64,000 nucleotides of DNA from Ruegeria atlantica (GCF_013033965.1 NZ_WQFE01000010.1:124001-188000); one strand, 5' to 3'; counted from the first letter of the stretch, positions 44,610-54,394 are shown. The notes: generated from the letters alone by a model not told the origin. Program-made: numbers and translations.

Positions 44610-45308
44610 ATGCTGACCCTTTTGATCTACCCTTCTGCCTTCGGCCTGTTCAGCGCCAGCCCCTTCTGCGTCAAAGCCGCATATATGCTGGAGCACGCGG
44701 GCCAGCGCTGGCAGCGGTCCGATATGCTGGACCCCCGCAAAATGCCCCATCAAAAGCTTCCAGTTCTGCGTACGCCAGAGCGTCTTGTCCCGGACAGCGA
44801 CCTAATTCGCGATTGGCTTGAGGCGCAGGGCGCGGACTTTGACCATGGGCTCAGCGACATACAAAAGGCGCAGGCGCGGGCACTGATCCGCATGGCAGAG
44901 GAACATATCTATTTTCAGGTCGTGATGGACAGATGGGCCAATGACGAGGTCTGGCCAATTCTGCGCGACACCTTCTTTTCGGTCATTCCCGCTTTGATCC
45001 GCACACCTGTTTCGAACTCCATCCGGAAAAAGGTTGTTCGGGGCTTGGTGTTCCAAGGTGTCGGTCGTTTCTCACTTGCTGAGCGTCAGCATCGATTGGA
45101 GCGGGACCTTGAAGCGATATCCGCTTTTCTGTGGCAATCGCCCTTCCTTCTGGGTGACAAACCGACCTCTGCTGATATGAGCGTTGGCCCCATGCTGGCC
45201 GCAATGCGCGCGACACCGGCGGAAACACCGCTGACCCGGCGGATCAAACAGGATAGGCTGCTGAGCGACTATGTCGACCGAATGGAACAGGCGATACCGC
45301 TACCATGA
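44610..45308 (+). CDS. Glutathione S-transferase family protein
   Basis: 232 residues. Thioredoxin-like N-terminal domain (1-75) with the SPFCVKAAYMLEHAGQ helix in place of the usual catalytic Ser/Cys loop and the cis-Pro motif HQKLPVLRTPERLVPDSDLI; helical C-terminal domain with LGDKPTSADMSVGPMLAAM. The layout resembles FAXC/metaxin-like GSTs of Alphaproteobacteria. Substrate is unknown. Overlaps the DUF1801 gene by ATGA and is divergent from its probable WYL repressor. Confidence 0.87.
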   Translation: MLTLLIYPSAFGLFSASPFCVKAAYMLEHAGQRWQRSDMLDPRKMPHQKLPVLRTPERLVPDSDLIRDWLEAQGADFDHGLSDIQKAQARALIRMAEEHIYFQVVMDRWANDEVWPILRDTFFSVIPALIRTPVSNSIRKKVVRGLVFQGVGRFSLAERQHRLERDLEAISAFLWQSPFLLGDKPTSADMSVGPMLAAMRATPAETPLTRRIKQDRLLSDYVDRMEQAIPLP

Positions 45309-45691
45309 CACCTTTTAACGACCCTGCCGTGCAGGCCGCCTTTGATGCGTACCCCGAAGATACCCGGTCGGGCGTGCTCGCCCTGCGTGAGTTGGTGTTT
45401 TCAACAGCCGGGACATTGCCCAAAGCACAGCCATTGAATGAGGCGCTGCGGTGGGGTCAACCCGCCTATCTGGCCCCAAAGGGCTCGACGATCCGACTGG
45501 GCGGACACAAAGCGGCGTCTTTTGCACTTTTCGTTCACTGTCAGAGCCGATTGATGGGTGATTTCACCACCGCCTTTCCAGGCGAAGATCGGATCGATGG
45601 CAACCGGGCCATCTTGTTTGATGACCCGGATCAGATCGGCGAGGCCCGCCACGGCTGGCTTATCGCTCGAGCGCTAACCTATCACCTTTGA
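45305..45691 (+). CDS. DUF1801 domain-containing protein
   Basis: 128 residues. DUF1801 (YdhG-like) small fold: LALRELVFSTAGTLPKAQPLNEALRWGQPAYLAP, then KAASFALFVHCQSRLMGDF and LTYHL at the end. Family members are small soluble proteins with SRPBCC-like or YdhG-like fold and unknown role. Coupled to the GST gene by ATGA and presumably under the WYL regulator. Overlaps the end of rnr convergently by 10 bp. Confidence 0.82.
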   Translation: MTPFNDPAVQAAFDAYPEDTRSGVLALRELVFSTAGTLPKAQPLNEALRWGQPAYLAPKGSTIRLGGHKAASFALFVHCQSRLMGDFTTAFPGEDRIDGNRAILFDDPDQIGEARHGWLIARALTYHL

Positions 45692-47940
45692 CGGCGTTTG
45701 CGTTCGACTTTGCGCTTGATCTTGTCCTTCTTGCGCTTGGTGCTGACCGCCTTGCGCCGTGTACCCCGCTTGGCAGGACCGCGCCCGCGCGGCAGCGCCT
45801 GATCGTCGATGGACAGCAATTCCAGTTCCAGCCCACCGGTGACGGGTGTGGCCTCGGTCAGGCGCACGGTGACACGCTGACCTATCGCAATGATCAACCC
45901 GGTGTCCGAGCCCATCAACGTTCCGGCTTCGCGGTCAAAATGGAAAAATTCCCGCCCCAGCGACCGGACGGGCACCAAGCCATCGGCACCGGTTTCGTCC
46001 ATCTTCACAAACGCGCCAAACCGAGCGATACCACTGATGCGGCCAGAGAATTCGTTGCCCACACGCTCGCTCAGATAAGCGGCGAGGTAACGATCCGTTG
46101 TATCCCGTTCCGCCATCATCGAGCGACGCTCGGTGTCCGAGATATGGGTTGCCGTTTCATCAAGGCGCGCGATTTCATCCTCGGTCAACCCGTCGTCACC
46201 CCAGCCATGCGCCGTGATCAGCGCCCGGTGCACGATCAGGTCGGCATAGCGTCGGATAGGAGAGGTAAAATGCGCATAGTTGCGCAACGCCAGCCCGAAA
46301 TGGCCAAAGTTTTCCGGATTGTAATAGGCCTGCGCCATCGAGCGCAGGGTCGTCAGATTGATCAGCTCTGCATCCTCGGTTCCTGCAGCCGCGTTCAATA
46401 GCGCATTCAGGTGTCGGGTCTGAAGGACCTGCCCCTTAGCCAAATTCAATCCAGCAGCCTGAGCCGTCTCTCGCAGGCTTTCCAGCTTCTCTGGCGCCGG
46501 TTCTTCGTGCACACGGAACAACAGCGGGCGGCGTTTGGAAATCAGGGTCTCGGCAGCAGCCACATTGGCGAGGATCATAAACTCCTCAATCAGCTTGTGC
46601 GCATCTAGCCGGTCACGGAAGGCCACACTTTGAACCTCGCCCGCGTCGCTGAGAACGATCTTGCGTTCTGGCAGATCCAATTCCAGCGGCTGCCGTTCCG
46701 CCCGCGCTTTCTTGAGTGCGGCATAGGCGTAGTAGAGCGGCTTCAAAACAGGCTCTAACAATGGCCCTGTGCGGTCGTTGGTTTTGCCGTCGATGGCGTC
46801 TTGCACCTCGGCATAGTGCAGCGACGCGGCCGAGCGCATCAACCCACGCACAAAACGATGGCCGATCTTGTTTCCATCCGCATCAATCTGCATCCGCACG
46901 GCAATACAGGCCCGCGGGACGCCTTCGTGCAGCGAACACAGATCGCCTGACAACCGATCCGGTAGCATCGGCACAACCCGGTCAGGGAAATAGCTGGAAT
47001 TGCCACGCTTGCGCGCCTCACGGTCCAGCGCGGTGCTGGGTTGCACATAGGCGGCGACGTCGGCAATGGCGACCCAGATCACATGCCCGCCGGGGTTCTT
47101 GGGATCATCATCAGTATGCGCGTAGCACGCATCGTCATGATCCCGTGCGTCTGAAGGGTCGATGGTCAGCAGTGGCATGTCCCGCAGGTCTTCACGTCCC
47201 TTCAAGCCGACGGGTTTTGCCTTGTCAGCCTCGACAATTACTTTGTCAGGGAAATCATCCGGAATGCCGTGTTGATGGATTGCGATCAGCGACACGGCTT
47301 TGGGCGCTGATGGATCACCCAACCGTTCCACGATACGCGCACGCGGCAGGCCCATGCGGTTTTTTGGCCCGGCCTGTTCAGCCTCGACCAATTCGCCATC
47401 TCTGGCACCCAGCACGGCCCCATCAGCGACCAGCCATTCGGTCTGGCTGGCCTTGTCAATGGGCACGACTCGTCCGCCTTCGGCCCCTTTGCGAAAGATC
47501 CCCACGATCTTGCGCGGGTTGGTTCCGATACGGCGGATCAGTCGTGCCTCGTAATTGTGGTCTTCCTCATGCACCACGGTCAGGCGAGCCAGAATGCGGT
47601 CGCCCTCGCCTAGTGCCGGATCGCTGGCGCGGGTGACGATCAGAACAATCGGTTCCACCCCTTCGCCATGCCACTCCAAAGGCCGCGCGAACAAGTCACC
47701 ATCCGCGTTCGGCGCTTTCACCTGCAGCACGCTGACCGGCGGCAAGCGGTCCGGGTCGCGATAGCTGCGCTTGCGCTTTTCAAGATGCCCTTCGGCCTCA
47801 AGCTCTTTTAAGATGCGCTTGAGGTCAATCCGATCCGCGCCTTTGATGCCAAAGGCCTTGGCGATATCGCGTTTCGAGGTCAGGGTGGGGTTCGCCGAGA
47901 TCCAATCGAGGACCTCCTGCTTGGTGGGTATCCGAGTCAT
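45682..47940 (-). CDS. rnr: Ribonuclease R
   Basis: 752 residues, typical length. Hydrolytic 3'-5' exoribonuclease. Domains: N-terminal winged helix (about 1-65), cold-shock RNA-binding domains, the RNB catalytic domain with LTIDPSDARDHDDACYA carrying the Mg-binding Asp cluster, RSMAQAYYNPENFGHFGLAL-type segment and HFTSPIRRYADLIVHRAL, then an S1 domain (SGIARFGAFVKMDETGADGLVPV) and a Lys/Arg-rich tail. Length and the basic tail distinguish RNase R from RNase II. Confidence 0.95.
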   Translation of the reverse strand: MTRIPTKQEVLDWISANPTLTSKRDIAKAFGIKGADRIDLKRILKELEAEGHLEKRKRSYRDPDRLPPVSVLQVKAPNADGDLFARPLEWHGEGVEPIVLIVTRASDPALGEGDRILARLTVVHEEDHNYEARLIRRIGTNPRKIVGIFRKGAEGGRVVPIDKASQTEWLVADGAVLGARDGELVEAEQAGPKNRMGLPRARIVERLGDPSAPKAVSLIAIHQHGIPDDFPDKVIVEADKAKPVGLKGREDLRDMPLLTIDPSDARDHDDACYAHTDDDPKNPGGHVIWVAIADVAAYVQPSTALDREARKRGNSSYFPDRVVPMLPDRLSGDLCSLHEGVPRACIAVRMQIDADGNKIGHRFVRGLMRSAASLHYAEVQDAIDGKTNDRTGPLLEPVLKPLYYAYAALKKARAERQPLELDLPERKIVLSDAGEVQSVAFRDRLDAHKLIEEFMILANVAAAETLISKRRPLLFRVHEEPAPEKLESLRETAQAAGLNLAKGQVLQTRHLNALLNAAAGTEDAELINLTTLRSMAQAYYNPENFGHFGLALRNYAHFTSPIRRYADLIVHRALITAHGWGDDGLTEDEIARLDETATHISDTERRSMMAERDTTDRYLAAYLSERVGNEFSGRISGIARFGAFVKMDETGADGLVPVRSLGREFFHFDREAGTLMGSDTGLIIAIGQRVTVRLTEATPVTGGLELELLSIDDQALPRGRGPAKRGTRRKAVSTKRKKDKIKRKVERKRRQR

Positions 47941-47986
47941 ACTTCCGGCCTATCACGGGTATGCGACCGCGTCATGACCAAAAAGC

Positions 47987-48562
47987 TCAGGGATTCAGAT
48001 CAGCCACCGTATCAACGTCGCGCAGATGGTCCAGCAATCCCACACGGCAACCAGGAACCGACGCCAGCGTATCTGCCAGCGCATGTTCGGTAGACCAGCG
48101 CACATTGCGAAACAGGCTTGTCGGTAACGCCTTGTACCGCTGTGCGCCAACCAGCCAATAACCACCGTCCGGCGCAGGACCGAATACGAACTGCGACCGA
48201 CCCAATTCCCTGAACGCCCGCGCGACATGTGATGGCGTGATCCCCGGAATGTCAGCGCCAATCAGGCAAACCGGCCCCCGCGGCATCCCGCGCAGCATGC
48301 GTCCCATGCGATCGCCCAGATCACCACGCCCTTGCGCCGCGCGGGGCAGATCAGCGGGCCAGACGCGGCTGGTCAGGCCTTCCCGATCCGGGGCGACAGC
48401 AAGCACAATCTGCCAGCGCGGGTCCCGCAAACGCCGGATCAGCGCGCGTGTCTGATGGCGGAACCACCATGCAGCACCAACCATGCCGATGTCGCGCCCC
48501 AGCCGTGTCTTGACCCGGCCCGGGCGGGGTTCTTTCACCATAATGACCAATGTGCGTTGCAT
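47987..48562 (-). CDS. DUF2064/TIGR04282 glycosyltransferase-like protein
   Basis: 191 residues. GT-A-like nucleotide-sugar fold with the family opening VKEPRPGRVKTRLGRDIG and the central LIGADIPGITPSHVARAF and FGPAPDGGYWLVGA, typical of the TIGR04282 (arsenosugar-type or mannosyl-like) glycosyltransferases. Substrate unknown. Three bases separate it from the dapE stop on the same strand, so it is cotranscribed with dapE, as often seen in Rhodobacterales. Confidence 0.83.
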   Translation of the reverse strand: MQRTLVIMVKEPRPGRVKTRLGRDIGMVGAAWWFRHQTRALIRRLRDPRWQIVLAVAPDREGLTSRVWPADLPRAAQGRGDLGDRMGRMLRGMPRGPVCLIGADIPGITPSHVARAFRELGRSQFVFGPAPDGGYWLVGAQRYKALPTSLFRNVRWSTEHALADTLASVPGCRVGLLDHLRDVDTVADLNP

Positions 48563-48565
48563 GGA

Positions 48566-49705
48566 TCAGGCGAAATAGTCCCGAAGGATGCGTGTATAGA
48601 TCGCCTTGAGCTGTTCGATCTGCGCGACCTCGACGCATTCATCGACCTGATGCATTGTTCGACCGACGAGGCCAAACTCAACAACCGGGCAGTGGTTTTT
48701 GACAAACCGCGCATCCGAAGTGCCACCTGTTGTCGACATTTCGGGCTGAACACCGGTTTCGGCTTCGACCGCTTGCGCGACCAGATCAGACAGGGGACCG
48801 GGCGGGGTCAGAAAGCTTTCGCCTGAGATTTTGATGCGAACGTCGACCTCGACCCCATAGGCGTCGGCCACGGCGCGCGCCTCGGCCTGCAACCACTCGC
48901 TGAGGCTGGCACCCGAATGCAGATCGTTAAAACGAATGTTCACCGCCCCGGAACATTGCGCGGGGATAACGTTGGTTGCTGCGTTGCCCGTGTCAATGTT
49001 CACAACAGCCAAGGTTGAGGCATCGAAATGGTCCGACCCCTGGTCCAACTCGTGGCTGGCCAACTGATGCATCAACCTCGCCATGGCGGGCAGAGGGTTC
49101 TTGGCCCGATGCGGATAAGCCGAATGTCCCTGCACCCCGGTCACGGTAAACCAGGCGGTCATCGAGCCGCGCCGCCCAATCTTCATCATCTCGCCCATTG
49201 TGTTTGGGCAGGTCGGCTCTCCTACCAAACAGGCGGACATGCGCTCCCCGACCTCAAACATGTAATCAAGCAGTGCCGTTGTGCCATCCACGGCGTCACC
49301 CTCTTCGTCGCCCGTGATCGCAAGAATGATCGCCCCATCCGGTGGTGTGTCGCGCACAAAGTCCACAGCAGCAGCAGCAAAGGCTGCCACGCCGGATTTC
49401 ATGTCCGTGGTCCCGCGCCCGTACATCACGCCTTCGCGGATTTCTGCACCAAACGGGGGCATCGTCCAAGCTGCTTCGTCCCCGACCGGTACTACGTCGG
49501 TATGTCCGTTGAACCCAAAGCTACGCGGATGCCCTTTCGGCCCCCAGCGCGCATACAGATTGCTGACATCGCCCCGGTCCGCGCGGGCGCAGTCGAAGCC
49601 TGCGCCTGACAGTAGGTTTTCCAGTAATACGAGCGCGCCACCTTCAACAGGTGTGACTGATGGGCAACGGATCAGGTCCGCCGTCAACTTCACCGGATCT
49701 GTCAT
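48566..49705 (-). CDS. dapE: Succinyl-diaminopimelate desuccinylase
   Basis: 379 residues. Dinuclear zinc peptidase-family amidohydrolase of the succinyl branch of lysine and peptidoglycan DAP synthesis. Metal and catalytic segments: [13 protein letters not shown] near residue 67, [10 protein letters not shown] near 95, [13 protein letters not shown] near 130, TGGTSDARF near 320. dapD, the enzyme two steps earlier in the pathway, is 2 kb downstream on the same strand. Confidence 0.94.
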   Translation of the reverse strand: MTDPVKLTADLIRCPSVTPVEGGALVLLENLLSGAGFDCARADRGDVSNLYARWGPKGHPRSFGFNGHTDVVPVGDEAAWTMPPFGAEIREGVMYGRGTTDMKSGVAAFAAAAVDFVRDTPPDGAIILAITGDEEGDAVDGTTALLDYMFEVGERMSACLVGEPTCPNTMGEMMKIGRRGSMTAWFTVTGVQGHSAYPHRAKNPLPAMARLMHQLASHELDQGSDHFDASTLAVVNIDTGNAATNVIPAQCSGAVNIRFNDLHSGASLSEWLQAEARAVADAYGVEVDVRIKISGESFLTPPGPLSDLVAQAVEAETGVQPEMSTTGGTSDARFVKNHCPVVEFGLVGRTMHQVDECVEVAQIEQLKAIYTRILRDYFA

Positions 49706-49912
49706 TTCCAGGCCCTTTTGGTTGGTTCATTCGCAGGATCATGCACAGATTCAACGAATTGGGCCAATTGCCAACCCCTGGCCACCGGAATCCGGGCGCT
49801 TTTTTTCGCACCTCTCGAATCGATACACTAATAAAACATGGTGGTTTACCTAGCGACCACCTTGCCGTGCCTTTCAAATCTGCGTTAGAGGGCCGCGAAA
49901 CAGGTGAATTGG
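49706..49912. other. 207-bp divergent interval between dapE and the channel gene
   Basis: Holds the promoters of both neighbours. Contains CCGG AAT CCGG followed by a run of seven T at 49799-49805, which resembles a weak intrinsic terminator facing right, but no transcript to be terminated is evident. No small gene is seen here. Confidence 0.3.
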
Positions 49913-50971
49913 ATGATACGCGCGCTTCTCGTATGGGTCTGCCTGACTTTCGCCGTTCTTGCACAGCAAAGCCAGGCGCAGACGCTTTCGGTCACGACGG
50001 TGACCCGCCCCCCGTTTTCCTATGTCGAGGACGGAGCACAAACTGGTTTTTCCATGGACTTGCTGCAGGCGTTGGCCGAGGCGCTGAATTGGGACTACTC
50101 GGTCAACAGGGTCGAGGCGTTCGGCGATATGCTAAGCGCCGTGCAGGATGGAGCTGCCGACATGGCCGTGGCGAATATCTCGATCACGGCTGCGCGGGAA
50201 ACACGGATGGATTTCAGCCAACCGATATTCGAGGCCGGCTTGCAGATCATGGTGCCCTCGGATGCCGCACGCAGACCTTCGCTGTTACACGCCTTGCTAT
50301 CGACTGAGCTGTTCATTGCAATTGGTCTGGCCTTCGCGATCCTGCTTGGCGGCGGGATGCTGATGTGGGGGTTTGAGCGTCGCGCTCAACCCTATTTTGA
50401 CCGCAAGCTGAACGAAGCATGGTTTCCGTCCTTCTGGTGGGCGCTGAACCTGGTGGTCAATGGCGGGTTCGAGGAGCGCATGCCGCGCACGCCGTTCGGG
50501 CGGTTGCTAGGCGTCGTCCTTGTCGTGTCCTCGCTGTTCATCGTATCGGTCTTCACGGCGCGTATCACCTCGGTCATGACCGTGGATGCCATCAGCGGCA
50601 GCGTGAACTCGGTCAACGACCTTTATGGCAAACAGGTGGGGACGATATCGAATTCGACCGCGGCAAACTTCTTGACTAGGCGCGAGGTCGAGTTTTCCGG
50701 CTATGAAAACCTGGACGATATGCTGACCGCTTTCCAGGAAAAGGAACTGGACGCCGTCGTCTTTGACGCGCCGATCCTGTCCTACTATGCCGCCCATGAA
50801 GGGCGCCGGATCGCATCAATGACAGGTGGCGTTTTCCTGCGTGAGAACTACGGGATTGCATTCCCGACCGGTTCGCCATTGGTCGAAGACGTGAACCAAG
50901 CCCTGCTCGCGCTGCGCGAAGATGGCACCTATGACGAGATTTATCGTAAGTGGTTCGGGGTGCGGAACTAA
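49913..50971 (+). CDS. Prokaryotic ionotropic glutamate-receptor-like ligand-gated channel
   Basis: 352 residues from the ATG at 49913 (GTG 49904 is the alternative). Order: signal peptide (1-22), first half of a solute-binding lobe (about 23-125), membrane helix (about 133-155), re-entrant pore loop [20 protein letters not shown], second helix ending [12 protein letters not shown], then the second binding lobe (225-350). This is the GluR0 plan. SVFTARITS corresponds to the receptor SYTANLAAF region, and [10 protein letters not shown] to the K-channel PxTxxGR. The TVGYG filter is absent, so ion selectivity is unclear. Confidence 0.8.
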   Translation: MIRALLVWVCLTFAVLAQQSQAQTLSVTTVTRPPFSYVEDGAQTGFSMDLLQALAEALNWDYSVNRVEAFGDMLSAVQDGAADMAVANISITAARETRMDFSQPIFEAGLQIMVPSDAARRPSLLHALLSTELFIAIGLAFAILLGGGMLMWGFERRAQPYFDRKLNEAWFPSFWWALNLVVNGGFEERMPRTPFGRLLGVVLVVSSLFIVSVFTARITSVMTVDAISGSVNSVNDLYGKQVGTISNSTAANFLTRREVEFSGYENLDDMLTAFQEKELDAVVFDAPILSYYAAHEGRRIASMTGGVFLRENYGIAFPTGSPLVEDVNQALLALREDGTYDEIYRKWFGVRN

Positions 50972-51312
50972 GCTGGTTCTTCATCCCCGAAAAACGGGGT
51001 CATCTGCGCAACAATAACGGCGTTTTCGTCCAAAGCCCGTTGCATCAGGGCGCGCTCATCAGGATCAATTTCATGCCCCTGCGCCTCGCGCTCGGCCAGA
51101 GTACCATATCCGGTCACGTCCAGCGGCGCTGTGTCGGCCTGCTTCAGGATCGCGACGGTTTCGCGCACGGCCTCGGCCTCATCCACCCCGCTGGCAAAGC
51201 ACATCAGCGCCGCTCCGGTCGCACCTTCAGGCAGACCGTCACCGTCTTTGCGGCCAATCTGAACGAGCAACGTATAAACTTGCTGGCGGGACGGTTTCTT
51301 TTGCTTTTCCAT
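50968..51312 (-). CDS. Conserved hypothetical protein
   Basis: 114 residues from [16 protein letters not shown] (51312); an ATG four codons earlier (51324) is possible. Not recognised. Soluble, about 15% acidic residues, with a helical pattern: [30 protein letters not shown] in the middle and [25 protein letters not shown] near the end. Four-base convergent overlap with the receptor-like gene. Similar short proteins occur in Rhodobacteraceae without assigned function. Confidence 0.65.
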   Translation of the reverse strand: MEKQKKPSRQQVYTLLVQIGRKDGDGLPEGATGAALMCFASGVDEAEAVRETVAILKQADTAPLDVTGYGTLAEREAQGHEIDPDERALMQRALDENAVIVAQMTPFFGDEEPA

Positions 51313-51428
51313 GCAGGGGGCCATAGCCGTGCACCTGTCCGTGGTCAAGCAGCCAGCCAATTGCAAGACGATGAATGGATGGCCATAGTGGCGTAGCTTT
51401 TTTCGCCGACACACCAAAGGACGTTTCT

Positions 51429-51764
51429 ATGACCTATCCTGATTTCATCACAGATTTCCCAAGCCTCGACGTACCTTTCCCCGAGGACGTAGTTCAAACC
51501 GCAGTCATCCGGTCAGATGCGGGATTGGTGGCGTTCTTCACCTTCCTGCAGGATTTCGAACTGCCGCCGCATTCGCACAAAGCCCAATGGGGCACGGTGG
51601 TTGAAGGCGAGATTGAACTAACTATTGGCGGAGAAACCAGGACTTATCGCCCCGGCGACAGTTACTCGATCCCGTCTGGTGTCGAACATGGCGGAAAAAT
51701 CAAGGCGGGTTCTCGGGTGATCGACGTGTTTGAGGAGCCCGATCGATATCCGGTCAAAGGATAA
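51429..51764 (+). CDS. Cupin domain-containing protein
   Basis: 111 residues from MTYPDFITDF. Single cupin barrel: FELPPHSHKAQWGTVVEGEIELTIGG is motif 1 with two His ligands, and YRPGDSYSIPSGVEHGGKIKAG is motif 2 with the third His. Metal-binding small-molecule sensor or isomerase-type fold; substrate is unknown. Ends directly before a strong bidirectional terminator shared with dapD. Confidence 0.85.
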   Translation: MTYPDFITDFPSLDVPFPEDVVQTAVIRSDAGLVAFFTFLQDFELPPHSHKAQWGTVVEGEIELTIGGETRTYRPGDSYSIPSGVEHGGKIKAGSRVIDVFEEPDRYPVKG

Positions 51765-51800
51765 AAAAGGGCCGCAGCGAGTTACGCTGCAGCCCCCTTT
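51763..51800. terminator. Bidirectional terminator between the cupin gene and dapD
   Basis: Eleven-bp stem with one mismatch (GGGCCGCAGCG at 51769-51779, CGCTGCAGCCC at 51785-51795), preceded by six A and followed by CCTTT. It can terminate the cupin gene rightward and dapD leftward, where the A-run reads as T. Confidence 0.75.
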
Positions 51801-51816
51801 CACATCTGTGCTTACT

Positions 51817-52644
51817 TTAGTCGCGCAGCAATTCGTTGATCCCGGTTTTCGAACGGGTTCTTTCATCGACCCGCTTTACGATCACGGCGCAGTACAGGCT
51901 GACGTTGTTCTTCGACGGCATCGAACCCGCGACAACCACCGAATATGGTGGTACTTCGCCATACATGACTTCACCGGTTTCGCGATCGACGATCTTGGTC
52001 GACTTGCCGATGAACACGCCCATGCCCAGGACCGAACCTTCGCGAACGATACAGCCTTCGACCACCTCGGACCGGGCACCGATAAAGCAGTTGTCTTCGA
52101 TGATCGTGGGGCCAGCTTGCATCGGCTCCAACACGCCGCCGATACCAACGCCGCCCGACAGGTGAACGTTTTTACCGATCTGGGCGCAGGACCCGACGGT
52201 TGCCCATGTATCGACCATGGTGCCCTCGTCGACATAGGCACCAAGGTTCACAAAGGACGGCATCAATACCACGCCCGGCGCAACATAGGCTGACTTGCGG
52301 ACGACACAGTTCGGAACCGCGCGGAAACCGGCGGCGCGCCACTGGTTTTCACCCCAACCGGCGAACTTGCTGTCCACCTTGTCCCACCAGCCGCCTTCCT
52401 GCGGGCCACCGGTCTGGATTTCCATGTCCTTGATGCGGAAGCCCAGCAGAACGGCCTTCTTGGCCCACTGGTTCACGTGCCAGTCACCGCTTTCCAACTT
52501 TTCCGCAACCCGTAGTGAGCCGCTGTCCAGCGCGTTCAGCGTATCTTCGATCGCTTCACGTTGTTCCCCAGTGGTGGAGGGCGTGATGGTGTCGCGCGCC
52601 TCCCAGGCGGCTTCGATAGCGGTTTCCAGTTGCGCGTTGGACAT
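51817..52644 (-). CDS. dapD: Tetrahydrodipicolinate N-succinyltransferase
   Basis: 275 residues. Left-handed beta-helix acyltransferase that succinylates tetrahydrodipicolinate in DAP/lysine synthesis. Hexapeptide repeats run through about residues 105-230 (for example [60 protein letters not shown]). The N-terminal helical domain (1-100) and C-terminal [19 protein letters not shown] match. dapE is encoded 4 kb away on the same strand. Confidence 0.95.
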   Translation of the reverse strand: MSNAQLETAIEAAWEARDTITPSTTGEQREAIEDTLNALDSGSLRVAEKLESGDWHVNQWAKKAVLLGFRIKDMEIQTGGPQEGGWWDKVDSKFAGWGENQWRAAGFRAVPNCVVRKSAYVAPGVVLMPSFVNLGAYVDEGTMVDTWATVGSCAQIGKNVHLSGGVGIGGVLEPMQAGPTIIEDNCFIGARSEVVEGCIVREGSVLGMGVFIGKSTKIVDRETGEVMYGEVPPYSVVVAGSMPSKNNVSLYCAVIVKRVDERTRSKTGINELLRD

Positions 52645-52753
52645 CGGAGGGCTCCCTGCAGAATCTGTTCACGTTTGTCTGGCCTATACGCAACTGCACC
52701 TCGCGGTGCAATGCGACGCAGAAGGTACTATTTGCGGCCAAGTTTATCTGAGA

Positions 52754-53353
52754 TCAGCTTGCGCGGCGGATATGTCGTGTCAGGATGGCTGTTGCCGTAG
52801 CCGCATCCTTACGCTTGAGCGCCTGAACGATCGCTGCGTGATCACCATCTGCACGGTGCACCCACTTGGGACGCCAGTGGGCAAACAGGTGACGGGCACC
52901 TGCGATGTGCAGGTCATCAATGGCATGCAGCAGGCGGGGCAACCCGCATGGCGTCAGGATCGACCGGTGAAAGGTGCGGTTGCGGGTCTCCCATTCCGGC
53001 ATCGTTTGTGCCGCGTCGCAGGCAATTCTTGCGTCATCGGCTTCTTTAAGCGCTCCGGGGGTCATGTTCTGCACTGAATGTTGCAATGCCAGAGATTCCA
53101 GTGCGACACGCATTTCGACAACCTCGCGAACCTCTGCCGGGTCCAGCGCGGTGACGCGTGTACCGCGGCGAGGTTCACTTTGGGCCAGACCATGCGCCTG
53201 GAGACGCAGCAAAGCCTCGCGCACCGGAACATGGCTGGTGTCAAACGCCTTGGCGATGTGATCCTGACGCAGCTTTTCACCGGCAGGCAATTCGCCGGTA
53301 ATTATTCTGTGGCTTAGATTCTGGTAAATTGTATCGGCGATGGTTGCGGTCAT
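52754..53353 (-). CDS. GntR-family transcriptional regulator (FCD type)
   Basis: 199 residues. N-terminal winged helix IYQNLSHRIITGELPAGEKLRQDHIAKAFDTSHVPVREALLRLQ, then an FCD domain with RTFHRSILTPCG and HAAIVQALKR. It lies 44 bp after the Ser/Thr dehydratase gene on the same strand with a TTATCGATAA palindrome directly before its ATG. It probably controls the dehydratase or its own operon; ligand unknown. dapD follows downstream with its own 109-bp promoter interval. Confidence 0.85.
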   Translation of the reverse strand: MTATIADTIYQNLSHRIITGELPAGEKLRQDHIAKAFDTSHVPVREALLRLQAHGLAQSEPRRGTRVTALDPAEVREVVEMRVALESLALQHSVQNMTPGALKEADDARIACDAAQTMPEWETRNRTFHRSILTPCGLPRLLHAIDDLHIAGARHLFAHWRPKWVHRADGDHAAIVQALKRKDAATATAILTRHIRRAS

Positions 53354-53356
53354 AGA

Positions 53357-53366
53357 TTATCGATAA
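53357..53366. promoter_or_regulatory. Candidate GntR operator palindrome TTATCGATAA
   Basis: Perfect 10-bp palindrome directly upstream of the regulator's ATG (53353), with a half-site CGATAATT at 53391-53398 at the dehydratase end. Position fits autoregulation of the GntR gene. Confidence 0.5.
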
Positions 53367-53397
53367 AAACCTTAACCGCTTTCCACAAGCCGATAAT

Positions 53398-54315
53398 TCA
53401 CTTCAGAAACGGGTCCGGGGCGATATTGCCACCGCAGACCAGAACCGCCACGCGCTCGCCCGGTTCCGGAGCGTAGGCCCCCGATGCCAGTGCCGCCAAT
53501 GCGGTTGCCCCGGCCGGTTCAACCAACATGCGATGGGATTGCCACAGTGATATTTGCGCGGCCGCAATTGCCTTGTCTGACACAAGAACTGAGGTCATTC
53601 CCTGTGCAAGATCGAAACAGATGGATCCGATCCGCCGCGCGCCCAGCGCATTGGCTGCGATGCCAGACACAGAGACATCTACCGGCGCGCCTGCCTGCAA
53701 CGCGGCATGTAATGCACAAGAGGTTTCCGGTTCCACCGCCACGATCTTGCGAGACCCGCCAAACCAACCCAAGGCCCCGGCAATCAGCCCACCCCCGCCC
53801 ACAGCAACCAGTATGGTGTCGGCCTGCAGTCCCTGCGCTTCCCATTCGGCAAAACAAGTGCCCTGCCCGGCCACAGTTGCCAGAGCATCATAAGCGTGGA
53901 TTTGCATCGCGCCGGTTGCGGCCTCGTGCTCTTTCGCTGCGTTCAGTGCATTGGCGTATTCACCCTGCACCACTGTCAGATCTGCGCCCGTTTGTTTGAT
54001 CAGGGCAATCTTGGACGAGCCAGCAAGCTCGGGCACGAAGATTTTGGCAGGATAGCCCAGCGCTTGAGCCGCATACGCCGCCGCCGCACCGTGATTGCCG
54101 CCCGAGGCCGCCACCACCCCAGCCGCTGGCACGCCCAAACTAAGCAGCGTATTGAACGCCCCGCGCGCCTTGAAGCTGCCGGTATGCTGCATATGCTCCA
54201 GCTTCATTTCAATCGGATGATCCAACCCAGATACACGGCTTTCGATCACCGGAGTCACCTGCGCATAACCATTGATCCGGTTTGCGGCGGCAGAAATTTC
54301 ATTCTTCCAATTCAT
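53398..54315 (-). CDS. Threonine/serine dehydratase-like PLP enzyme
   Basis: 305 residues. Fold-type II PLP enzyme; cofactor Lys in HTGSFKARGAFN near residue 48, SGGNHGAAAAYAA near 72 and the Gly-rich phosphate loop VAVGGGGLIAGALG near 172. No C-terminal regulatory ACT domain, so it is catabolic-type or a serine racemase/threo-hydroxyaspartate dehydratase relative; the exact substrate cannot be read. The GntR gene directly downstream may regulate it. Confidence 0.88.
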   Translation of the reverse strand: MNWKNEISAAANRINGYAQVTPVIESRVSGLDHPIEMKLEHMQHTGSFKARGAFNTLLSLGVPAAGVVAASGGNHGAAAAYAAQALGYPAKIFVPELAGSSKIALIKQTGADLTVVQGEYANALNAAKEHEAATGAMQIHAYDALATVAGQGTCFAEWEAQGLQADTILVAVGGGGLIAGALGWFGGSRKIVAVEPETSCALHAALQAGAPVDVSVSGIAANALGARRIGSICFDLAQGMTSVLVSDKAIAAAQISLWQSHRMLVEPAGATALAALASGAYAPEPGERVAVLVCGGNIAPDPFLK

Positions 54316-54394
54316 TCTTGTTCTTCCGTGACTGGCACTCTGCCCGCGAACCCTATAGCTGTTTTAGGGACACGCAAGCAGGGAACCATCATCC

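Noticed and set aside
45688-46401. 237-codon plus-strand frame inside rnr
   Set aside because: Antisense to the RNase R catalytic and S1 domains, which are intact; no start signals.
49790-49812. Possible orphan terminator or small RNA end upstream of the channel gene
   Set aside because: The stem is only four perfect pairs (CCGG/CCGG) before the T-run and no upstream promoter or conserved RNA is visible, so it is mentioned only as interval content.
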